A stretch of DNA of 64,000 nt from Rhynchopus euleeides (Eukaryota; Euglenozoa; Diplonemea; Diplonemida; Diplonemidae): the NCBI GenBank assembly GCA_963210315.1, contig OY723243.1:1674001-1738000 (forward strand), in the 5' to 3' direction. Below the pieces are notes generated by a model. The model saw only the letters and a program-made list of their open reading frames with translations. It was not told where the DNA came from and ran no database searches. The position numbers and the translations under genes were made by a program. This document shows positions 33,420 through 42,700 of the stretch, in pieces (the stretch's first letter is position 1; each line of letters starts with the position of its first letter).

Positions 33420-34420
33420 GACCCCATCGCGATCCGCACAGATTCCAAACGTTCAAAAGAACGGGTTTTTGGAAAATCCGAGGGGGGGGTCCCGCTGGGT
33501 GGGTAGGTGGGGTGTAGTGGACTGGCTGCCTCCCAGCCACCTTCTCCCACGACCAGTCCCTGAACCAGACCCGTGTTTCATGGGTGATACTTGGCTCACA
33601 CACCATCAAAGTGACCCCACTGTGATCCGCACAAATTCCAAACGTTCAAAAGAAAGGGGTTTTGGAATACCCGAGGAGGGGGTCCCGCTGGGTGGGGTGG
33701 GGTGTCATGGTGTGTGTCACCCAGTCACCCTTCACCCATAACCAGCCCCTGAACCAGACCGCTTTTTCATGGGTGAAGCTGGGCACCTAGACCCACAGTG
33801 TGACCCCACTACGATCCGCAAAAGTTTCAAACGTTCAAAAGAACGGGGTTTTGGAACACTCGTGGAGGGGGTCCCGCTGGGTGGGTGGGCTGGCTGACTC
33901 TCGGCCCCCCTCTCGGCCGTGTGGCTACCTCAGTCACTTTCTCTTCGGACCAGCCCCTGAACCAGAGTCACATTTCATGGACGATGTTTGTCACATAGAC
34001 CTATAAAATGACCCACTACGATCCGCAAAAGTTTCAAACGTTCAAAAGAACGGGGTTTTGGAACACCTGAGGAGGGGGTCCCGCTGGGTGGGTGGCTGGG
34101 TGGGGTGGCATGGTGTGTTACTCCCAGTCACCTTCACCCATGACCAGCCCCTGAACCAGAGCCACATTTCATGGACAAAGCTTGTCACCTAGACCTACAA
34201 AGTGACCCCACTACGATGCGCACAGATTCCAAATATTCAAAAGAACGGGGTTTCGGAACACCCGAGGAGGGGGTCCCGCTGGGTGGGTGGGCTGGCTGAC
34301 TCTCGGCCTCCCATCACAGTCTCCTATGACCAGCCCCTGAACTAGACCCACATTTCATGGGTGAAGCTTGGCACCTAGACCCACAGTGTGACCCCACTAC
34401 GATCCGCACAGAGCCCAAAG
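33420..34420 (+). repeat. Tandem satellite, period about 186-208 bp, five full units
   Basis: The block ACCCCACTACGATCCGCA starts near 33421, 33614, 33803, 34011, 34205 and 34391. Each is followed by TTCAAACGTTCAAAAGAAC (or a variant), GAGGGGGTCCCGCTGGGTGG, ACCAGCCCCTGAACCAGA and CATTTCATGG. Units differ by substitutions and small indels and the last is truncated. There is no conserved reading frame between units. Confidence 0.9.
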
Positions 34421-34998
34421 AGTGCAATGGAAGGGGTCAATCGCGATTCCGCGAGTCGAAGATTCCGCACTTTTGGGTCACTTTCAGGTGATGTCAGGTC
34501 CCTGGAGTGACTGCAGATAGCCCATTTTCAGGGTGGGAGCCCTACTCGTACGTCACCCAGATTCAGCCCAAACCCGTGCACCCAGGGTGCACGGTCGCCG
34601 GGAGCGCGCGGGCACCCGGAAACAGGTCGCATTTGCGCGCGCTGCCTGCACCCTGCACGCCAGCCCCCCCCCCCCCCCCCCCCCCCCCCCCCGACGTTCA
34701 CGACCCCCCAGAAAATTACCCCAGCCCCTGGCCCCCCCCCCCCTATCCTCTAGTCCGTTCGTCTCCCTGTTCTTATTAGACACAAATCACCCCAACTCAT
34801 AAGCCCCCCCCCCCCCCAACAACAACACAACCCGGCTGCACGACCCCCACTCCAGCCTTTAAGATTATCCCAGAGGCGGCGGTCAGTAAGGGGGGGAAGC
34901 TGCAGGCTACAACAAGCCCCCTTGGGGGAGCCGCGGTGCGGTCGGTCCCTTCGAGTCCCTCTGTGAGCCCCGCCTTGGGCCCGTCGCACACTTCCAGC
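34421..34998. other. Upstream region of the kinase gene, with a 29 nt poly-C run
   Basis: Holds poly-C at 34664-34692, a second C run at 34804-34817, and no ORF of protein-like composition. The sequence becomes more mixed from 34830 and ends in CGCACACTTCCAG, the acceptor one base before the kinase ATG. An in-frame ATG at 34936 exists upstream of that acceptor. Confidence 0.55.
34985..34997 (+). promoter_or_regulatory. CAG acceptor 1 nt before the kinase ATG
   Basis: GCACACTTCCAG ends at 34997 and the ATG begins at 34999. This favours the start at 34999 over the in-frame ATG at 34936. Confidence 0.55.
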
Positions 34999-36174
34999 AT
35001 GGGGGTGATCAAGAAGAAGCTGCTGGGTCTCTTCAAGAAGAAGAAGGATGCATCAGGTGTCGACCAGGGTAAGGTCGTCTTCTCTTCGGTCGATTCGCTG
35101 TCGTTAGTCAGCAGCGACTCTCGGAGCGATGTGAGTGATGCATCTGACTTTGTGTATGTTGCAGCTCCTTCAAAGTGCCTCGAAGACTACGAATGCCTCG
35201 GCCCGGTTGGGAAGGGGGCAACGGCGACCGTGTATTCCGCAAAGGATCTTGTGACGAACCGGACAGTGGCACTGAAGGTCATTAAGAAGCAGGACTGCCT
35301 CCGCAGGAAGGTCAACAAGCAGAGCGTGCTGCAGGAGCATTCTGTGATGACTGCGCTGAACAGCGTGGGGTCGCCGTATTTTGCCCGGTTGCACAACGCC
35401 TTTCAGACGAGCAACAAGATTGTGCTGTCGATGGAGTTTGTCGCGACAGGGGATTTGTCGAACTACGCGAGCCTGCTGCCGGGCAGGGTGTTCGGGGAGG
35501 ACGTTGCGAAGCACATCACCTCGCAGCTGTGTGTGGCCCTGTGCACCCTGCGGGACCAGGGTGTCGTCTACCGCGACCTGAAGCTGGAGAACATTCTCAT
35601 CGATGACGCGCTGCAGGTGTGCCTGGCAGACTTTGGCCTGGCCCGGTTCACCTCCGAAGAAGACAGGTGCAGCACCATCGCCGGCACCACGCGTTACATG
35701 GCCCCCGAGGTGGTGAAGGGCGAGCAGTATGGTACGGCGGTGGACTGGTGGTCGCTCGGCGTGCTGCTGTTCGTCATGCTGTCCGGGAGCAACCCGTTCC
35801 CTGGCGCTGCTCCCTCGGCGGTGATGCGCAGCATTGCCTTCAGCCAGCCCGACTACGATGCCCACTTGGCGCATGTCTCTCCCGCGTGCCTCGACTTCCT
35901 GAAGGGTCTCCTTAACAAGGATCCTGCGCAGCGGCTCACAGGCGTGTCCGCCATCCAGCACCCCTGGTTTGCAGGTGTGAACTGGCAGGATGTGCGTCGG
36001 CGGGAACTCAAGCGGCCCAGCGGCGTCCCCCGCCCCACCGTGTTCCAGCCCATCAGCCCCGTGAGCTTCAGCGACATTGCAAAGAAGGAGGCATCACAGG
36101 ATCTGACGTCCGAGCAGCAGCTCCAGTTCGCCGAGTTCGATTTTATGGGTGCCCTTGCGCCAGAGTTGGCATGA
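34999..36174 (+). CDS. AGC-type serine/threonine protein kinase
   Basis: A single exon gives 391 aa. The kinase domain covers about residues 60-320: glycine loop GKGATATV, catalytic Lys in VALKVIKK (K93), YRDLKLEN with Asp 193, DFG in LADFGLAR (D211), activation segment STIAGTTRYMAPE with likely phospho-Thr 230, and DWWSLGVLLFVML. YRDLKxEN and the C-terminal FAEFDF (377-382), an FxxFDF hydrophobic motif with Asp at the phospho-site, place it in the AGC group. The acidic residue suggests no phosphorylation is needed at that motif. The N-terminus MGVIKKKLLGLFKKKK is strongly basic and amphipathic with Gly at position 2, so membrane association or N-myristoylation is possible. No PH or C2 domain is present. 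The substrate is unknown. Confidence 0.92.
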   Translation: MGVIKKKLLGLFKKKKDASGVDQGKVVFSSVDSLSLVSSDSRSDVSDASDFVYVAAPSKCLEDYECLGPVGKGATATVYSAKDLVTNRTVALKVIKKQDCLRRKVNKQSVLQEHSVMTALNSVGSPYFARLHNAFQTSNKIVLSMEFVATGDLSNYASLLPGRVFGEDVAKHITSQLCVALCTLRDQGVVYRDLKLENILIDDALQVCLADFGLARFTSEEDRCSTIAGTTRYMAPEVVKGEQYGTAVDWWSLGVLLFVMLSGSNPFPGAAPSAVMRSIAFSQPDYDAHLAHVSPACLDFLKGLLNKDPAQRLTGVSAIQHPWFAGVNWQDVRRRELKRPSGVPRPTVFQPISPVSFSDIAKKEASQDLTSEQQLQFAEFDFMGALAPELA

Positions 36175-36304
36175 TGCACATGTCGCCGGGTTTCTTACTG
36201 CAGTTGTTTCGATGCTGGTGGGGCGCAGCGTCCCAGCTTGGATGAGTTATTCTGGTGGGTACTGATGTGTTGTGTATTAGGCGACGAAGCGTAGCAGAGT
36301 CGCG

Positions 36305-36446
36305 AAGTAACGAAGGAACTCATACGACTTGAAGCTTTAGGATTCCCACCCTCAATGTCACTTTACAGGGCCTCGACAGCCTTGAGACACAAGCGTGCGC
36401 TCAGCGAAAAAAAACAGGGTGGCCTGCCAAGCGAAAGGAGTACGAG
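36305..36446 (+). repeat. Conserved 3'-flanking element, copy 2
   Basis: Matches 27484-27660 in ordered blocks, with TACGACTTGAAGCTTT at 36323 and GCGAAAGGAGTACGA at 36431-36445. The interior is about 30 bp shorter than in copy 1. It begins about 130 bp after the kinase stop codon, on the same strand as copy 1. Confidence 0.55.
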
Positions 36447-37477
36447 GTTTCCCCAGCGATTCTTTCAGTTTAGATAGAATGGGCTAACAGCCTTGGGTGC
36501 GTATGCCTGGCATAATGCGCGGTTGCCCCATCGTGCCCCCTTATTTTCGCCCCACCCCCATCCCCACCCCTCTGCGAACAGCAGCGTCGAACGTGTTTTC
36601 AGATTGGACAGAGTTGAATCTGAGCAGTTTGTGTGAAAACCCCCATGTAGTCTCCTCCATCTCGGGTGGATGCTGAGTGATACCTGGCCGCTGCCGGTGC
36701 CAGTGAGACGCTCTCACCACGCTAATGGGCGCTCTCAATATTTTTTCATCTGGTGCCCAAAAGACTGTGTATGCATGTTGCCCGCATCAGAGTTCACTCG
36801 GTGCGTTCCTTCCTGCAGTGGGTTCCTATCCGACCTCTGTACCCGAGAGGTGCCGTTTCTCAGGAAGCTTCCTGATAAGCGCGCACAGGGGAGGCAGTGT
36901 GGGCATACCTGAAGAGGACACTGGGACCCCTCTGTCCATTGCCGTCTTTCACCTACACCACACGCCCTTTCGCTCTTGGCTGATTTATAGTTTCAGCACA
37001 GCGTCAACGAAAACCCATAAACCCCCCACCCCCACCCACCCCCCCTGTGAACAAAATGCGGAGAAAAGACATGGGTGGGGTTTTCAGCAGACTTTACAGC
37101 GGAAAAGGCTTGGTTCTGCTTTGTTTATTTCCGAATTGCCGCGCCAGTGCTCGCAGCAAGGAAAAAACCGGAAGATTTCCTCAAAAAAAAAGATCCTGAA
37201 AAATGGGGGTTGAGGATTTCCTCCGGAGGAAAAGTGGATTTTTCCTCCGGAGGAAACGGGGGTTTTCCTCCAGGCTGCAGTTCACAGCCCTGAGCCTGGA
37301 GGGATGGAGGGGGGGTAGTGAAATCGAATTTGAAGGGAGCACAAGAATGATCACCCTTCACTCGTTATGCAGGTTGTGTCTGAAATCCAGTGTTTTTTCC
37401 GGCCTGTGTGGGGGATGAGCATATGTCCTCCTGACACCCATCCTTTTCCCGTTTTTTTGCAGCCAACAGCCAGACGT

Positions 37478-37545
37478 TCACTACCGTGGCATCCGGCGGC
37501 TGGGGGGCTCCGCCCCCCAGACCCCCCTGTGGCATGTGCCTGGTC
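37478..37545 (+). repeat. Hairpin repeat copy 1 (CCGGCGGCTGGGGGGC module)
   Basis: Core CCGGCGGCTGGGGGGC, a short loop, GCCCCCCAGACCCCC, preceded by GTTCACTACCGTGGC. CTGGGGGGC and GCCCCCCAG form a perfect stem. Confidence 0.75.
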
Positions 37546-37589
37546 TTAGAGCACGGTCTGTGGAGTATGTCTCGTACTCAAGTCCTTCG

Positions 37590-37745
37590 AATCCCATCAG
37601 GTCGGGGGATCCAACCACTCCAGTCGCCTCAGGGAGAGGATGCAGCCAACTCACACAGAATCTGTACGCCCACACGAACAGATGTTCGCTACCGTGGCCT
37701 CCGGCGGCTGGGGGGCTCACGCCCCCCAGACCCCCGATGTAGCGT
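37590..37745 (+). repeat. Hairpin repeat copy 2, longer unit
   Basis: About 155 bp. The 5' part (CCACTCCAGTCGCCTCAGG, then an AGAATC-TGTACG block) and the hairpin 3' part match, in reverse orientation, 40785-40930. Ends GCCCCCCAGACCCCC. Confidence 0.7.
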
Positions 37746-38700
37746 GTGCCCGTCTGTCCATCTCCCCCGGATACAGTGCAGCGTAGGAGGTCAGCACCAC
37801 ATCCATGAAGCGCTTCTTCGAAGCCTGGCTGACATCGGACAGGAGGTCGGACTTCCCCACCTGGGAGGTACACACGCCGCGTTGGCGACATGCGTGACAC
37901 GCGACACGACACCTGAAACGTGAGTGTGCCTTGCTAACACGGGCATTTCAACGGTCTGCCGGCGACCGTCCCCCAAACCAGTAAACCAGCAGTTTTGGAA
38001 AATCGGAGAGGTCACCCTACTACCCTGCACGTGGGCCCTTTGAGGGGGAAAAAAACGGCCCTAAATCTGGATTCTGGTTTTCCTCCGGCACCCGGAGGAT
38101 CCTGCGAGCACTGTGCCGCGCACAAAAAAAATACCGCGATATCTGCCACAGTGTTCGGGCTTTTGCAGTGGGTGATAAGCCAGTAGGGTCGGATCCTGTT
38201 CTTGGCCTGTATACTCACCCCCCCTGCAAAGCTGCTCTCCTCCCCATGGCCCTCGCTGCATATCACTCAAAGCTCTTTCCAAGCCTTTAGATACCGCTTT
38301 CCTGGACACGGCGTTCCCAAGATGCGGCAGGGGCGTATTTCAATCCAGGCAATGTGTGTGTTCTTCTTTTTCGGGCGTCATTTCACACACGCACACCTCT
38401 ATGCCCCCCTCCCCGTCGCCCGGTGGCTGCACCGCAATGGGTATGGTATGCAAACCACAGGGCAGCAACTTACTGGGGAGTGAGAAGTGGCCTTGTTGCC
38501 CGCTTGAGCCACACGCACGGCAGCAGCTTGCCCCCAACTGCATAACCCGCGTCCTTCGCTCTCTTGGGAGCAGCAATCGAATCGTTGCGAGTCGATCTTA
38601 AGTCACCCCCATCGTCTCGCACTTGGCGTGCTCCCCCAGAAGCACCGCCGACTGAATCACCCGCCAGAGCAAAATGGCACACGAGAGGGGCAAACTATAT

Positions 38701-39808
38701 CGCTGCAGTTTCGGCCCTCCCCATCCGACACCCCCTGGCAGGCCTCTCCAGGCACAGCCGGGATCAAGGGAGTCTGGGGCAGCCGAGCCTCATGTGCCTC
38801 CCCTCTCTCTCTTCAGTGCGTGTTCCTTTATCCCCCCCCGCCTCGTCTCACAGTTTGGCGCACGCACCGGTCTAATATTATGGTTTTGTCCCCCGACAAT
38901 TTCGCTTCCATTCGAGGAAGGTGCCTGGGGGGTGTTTTTGTTTCAAGCTTATAAAGATGCCGCAGGGGGTTCCCCTCAAGCCGTTGTGCACGCCACTGCC
39001 ACTGGGTCGTCTCTTGCACGTCAGGTTGGTGGTTGTCGGTACCAAAGAGCAAAGGGAGGAAGAGGAGGAACAGGGACACCTCCCCCCCTGTGGCTAAAAA
39101 GGCTGTTTTGGCACCCAATATTGTGTGGCGAACCACTTTTCCGCCACTCCCTTCTGAGCGAAGGGATCCAAGAGTTTCGAAAATTTCCCCTACCTTCACT
39201 CAGGCGTCCAGGTTGCTCAGCTGGGCTGTTGTGTCACTCGCCTCAGACACCTCAGAGCGGCGCCGAGCTACGGCTCGGCCTGGTTTTTGAGGGGAAAAAG
39301 AGAGACGAACACACGCCTGGGCGCTGGAATACGCCGTGTGTTAGGAGATGTGACATTGTGACATTTCCTGGAGGTTGCCAAGTTTTCCCTGTAGTTTTTT
39401 TTCTCTTTTGGGTGATTCTGTAAACTTGTTGTGTGGATACCATTCCCCCCCCCCCCCTCTCCCCCCCCCCCCCCCAGCAATTGCGAGCGCGGGCCCTGAG
39501 GCCCGTTTTTCTTTGAGAAGAGCTTTGGCGGGGTTTGTTATTCTGATTTTCTTTCGAGTTGTGCCCGGTTTTCCTCCCTGTGCCGGCGAAGCGGGGGTAT
39601 TGCTCCCGGGCTCGATGCCCACTCTCGAAGCTATGTGGTCGAAAACTTCCCCCCCCTACCCCCCTACCTTCCCACCCTCTCGGTCTTCCCTCTCTCGCTG
39701 TAGTTTCGGCCCTCCCCATCCGACACCCCCTGGCAGGCCTCTCCAGGCACAGCCGGGATCAAGGGAGTCTGGGGCAGCCGAGCCTCATGTGCCTCCCCTC
39801 TCTCTCTC
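38701..39808 (+). repeat. Near-identical 110 bp direct repeats, 995 bp apart
   Basis: 38701-38813 and 39696-39808 share GTTTCGGCCCTCCCCATCCG through GCAGCCGAGCCTCATGTGCC and a CT tail, with a single clear mismatch near the start. High identity implies recent duplication. No LTR-type TG...CA ends or coding capacity are seen between them. Confidence 0.85.
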
Positions 39809-40427
39809 TCTCTCTCTCTCTCTTGGACCGCGAGTCGCGAAGCGTCGCGAATAGAACATTGTTTTTTTGCGTCACGAAAACAGCACATAATACACTGTGT
39901 GTGCCTGCAAAGGAGGAGACCTCATGCGACAACCATCAAGCAAACAAAACAAGTTCCCCCCCCCCCCTCTCTCTCTCTCTCGATCTCTTTCTTCCCTCAC
40001 CAACAACCCCCTCTTTTTGTGCCAGTCCTTCTCCCTCCCCCTTCCGTTCTTTCTTCCGTTCAGTGCTCTAATTCTTAGGGTTTCTCTTCCAATTCCACCA
40101 TTGCTATCGCCGTGTTTCATCATTACCTGATTCAGGGACCCCCCCCCCCCTCTATCCCCACCCTATCGAATTCTCCCAACTCACGCTGGACATGGGATGA
40201 CAGGCGGTGCATCGGTCAGCCCGGCCGATCTGCCAACGCTCTCATTACAGTTCTAAGGTGAAGGTTGCCTGTCGTGACCACCCGGTTCTTCTGGCAGAGC
40301 GCCACATAATGAACAGGACCCCCCCCCGCTCCCAATTCCAGGCTTGCTTTGCTAGGGTGGGGAGCAGCTGTGGCGCATCCGGAAAAGCCATTTTTGAAAG
40401 TTGTTCGGGAAGTGGAAGGGGGGGGGG

Positions 40428-41193
40428 CAGGCTTGCCGTATACGTAGGATTTCTCGGCTGGAACGTATATATACGTATATATACGTACAGGCAGTATACG
40501 CCGTAACGTATATATACGCTCCTATACTTTGGTAAGGCAACCTCTCAGTGTTCACCCCCCACCAGTGGTGCCGGGAACAGGGTTCCGAGGATTCCTATAT
40601 TCGCCCCAGGCAGTTCCCAAGGAACGGTGACGAGGATTCACGGGTTTTGTTTAGAGCTCTGTGTGAAGTCAGTTGTTGAGGGCTTTTCATACCCTCCTCA
40701 CCCGCATCCTTGCAGCGAAGCTGCACGTTCTCCAGTCCTGAATGTCTGGCGCGTTCGCAGGTTGTGCATCAGTACCACAAAGGGAGGGGGGTCTGGGGGG
40801 CGGTGCCCCCCAGCCGCCGGAGGCCACGGTAGTAAACATCTGATGTTCCTTGCGGGCGAGAGATGTGATTCTGTACGGCTGCAACCGCCTTCCTGAGGCT
40901 GGGGTCGTCTGGTTCCATTGCCCGATGTGAATCCTAATTGTTGCGCGAGGATATGGCCCGCGACAGGCACAAGGCATGTCACAAGAGACGTCCTTCGCAT
41001 CAGTGCCTGGTAGCACGGCGAAGGTTACCTAGCCCACCTAGCGTGGGTCGATGGAAATGAATCAGGGGACCAAAAAAGGTGTTGATGGTCCGATAGTTAG
41101 TAACAGGCCTGACTGTACCGGCACCCCTGGGGGTTGGGGGTCTCATCTGAACGTATATATACATATACGTCTTATACGTATATCGCAAGCCTG
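40428..41193. mobile_element. 766 bp TIR element with internal CGTATATATACG palindromes
   Basis: The ends CAGGCTTGCCGTATACGTA (40428-40446) and, inverted, CAGGCTTGCGATATACGTA (41175-41193) differ at two positions. Palindromes on CGTATATATACG lie just inside both ends. Each end is bordered by a G run. The interior has no transposase and includes a copy of the hairpin repeat in reverse orientation, so it is non-autonomous. Confidence 0.7.
40785..40930 (-). repeat. Hairpin repeat copy 3
   Basis: On the - strand it reads AGATGTTTACTACCGTGGCC, then CCGGCGGCTGGGGGGC, a loop and GCCCCCCAGACCCCC. It matches copies 1 and 2 and lies inside the 40428-41193 element. Confidence 0.75.
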
Positions 41194-42591
41194 GGGGGGG
41201 GGCAACCTACCATGTGGCTGCAGATTGATGCCCCCCTCAGGGTGGACAAAATAAAAAGGGCTCTCCAGGATTTCCGGATGTGCATTGATCCCTTCGCCCG
41301 TGCCTCCGTGTCCTACCCCCCCTCCCCCCCTCTCCCCTCCCCATCGCCCCGATGCATGCATCCAGCATCCCCGCAGCACGTCTCCAACTGCTGCCGCCGC
41401 GCCCTTTGTGCCTTCTTTTTTTCCGAGGCAAGGGCGAAAGATTAGTCGTGATCCCTGACATGCTGTGTCTGGTGGTCTCGCCTTGGGGTACCCGATAATG
41501 CTGCGTTGACTGCTTCTGCCAGCTTGTCAGAAGAAGTCAACAAGAATCACGCTTGACCCAGGGTTGAGTGAATGGGGTCAGCTCTGGTGGGTTGTGGTGG
41601 TGACGGCTTCAGTAAAAATTCAAAGGGCCCACACACACTCACACACCACTCCCTCCCCTCCCCATGTCGATGTGCCTTCTCCCGATCTGCCTTCCAATGC
41701 ATACTGTCGGCCAGTAGTTTGGTTCCGACTGCCCAACACACAAACCGGCCTTTTTTTTTGGCTGCTCATCGCAGCAGCAAACTGCGCCCAGCCCCTAACC
41801 TCTGGGCGCGCAGAGGGATTTGACTTCCTCTTGGTTGTTGCGGCTCGAAGAAGGCCTGTTCCCAGCACCCCTAACCATGCCCTAACTTCTTGCCGTTGGC
41901 TCTGTTCTAACCACCGTCCCTCCAGCCTGCGTCATGGTGAATGAGGTTCATCTGGCCAAGCGCAGTGTTGGATGATTTTTTCTTGAGAGTTTGTACGTTC
42001 GTATTCTCTCTTGATTCTCCCGAAAAAAGCAGTTGTTTTTTTTTCGCACACTCGCATGGGCAAAACGTACCACAGCAGCTCAATGAGGACCAGTGCGCTA
42101 ACCCCACCCCTTCGGCAACCGAAGGGTGTGGCATCACTTCAGGGCCTCCACGACAAACGATGTACAGTTCGAGAGGGGTTGTGAGAGAGGTGCTATGGCG
42201 TTCTTGCCTGTGCGTAGTGCGATTGGAAGCGCCCTGTGACTGTTTTCGTTTTTCTTTTATTGTGCTCGTCCCACGCAAACACTCGGCACCGCCAACGCAG
42301 GTGCGTGTGGGCAGCGTTCAGCGAAGAAGGAAAGTTTGTCAGATCATTCGTCACAACATCACGGAACAGTCGGCTGTCTGGATTAACATCTTCTTCTTCA
42401 TTGCCACAGCCAAATCCAAAGCGAACAGCCAGGCCGCACTAAAATGCCCTCGTCTCTCAGCTAGCCAGAGCCATAGGACACGTGCAGGCACCCCTCCGGT
42501 AGGAAGAGTGGGATTCCGGGCAGCGCTGCGGCAACAATGCTCTCGAAACTGAGAAGATACGCCAGAAGACAGCCAAAAAAAATATCCCATC

Positions 42592-42700
42592 GGGGGCCCT
42601 CGCTACGAGTCACTGTGAGTCACGAGTCGTCAGTTTTCAGCCAAACATGGCTGACTTCTCACTTTTTCTCACTCAGTCACACTTGGTAGCGAGGGCCCCC
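42592..42700 (-). mobile_element. 109 bp MITE, copy 1
   Basis: Perfect 15 bp TIRs GGGGGCCCTCGCTAC (42592-42606) and GTAGCGAGGGCCCCC (42686-42700), flanked by ATC on both sides (possible 3 bp duplication). The interior, read on the - strand, matches 48294-48400. Confidence 0.75.

Larger units (their letters stand above)
36175..40427. other. Long intergenic region rich in dispersed repeats
   Basis: No gene found in 4.2 kb. It contains the second 3'-flanking element (36305-36446), two hairpin-repeat copies (37478-37745), a near-identical 110 bp direct repeat pair (38701-38813 and 39696-39808), CT microsatellites and several poly-C blocks. Reading frames here shift among low-complexity translations. 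Confidence 0.6.

Noticed and set aside
37590..37640. tRNA-like B box (TTCGAATCCC)
   Set aside because: No A box, acceptor stem or cloverleaf could be drawn around it.
41941..42552. 203-residue + strand open frame
   Set aside because: No recognisable motif or splice context; codon and residue use do not resemble the GC-rich host genes.
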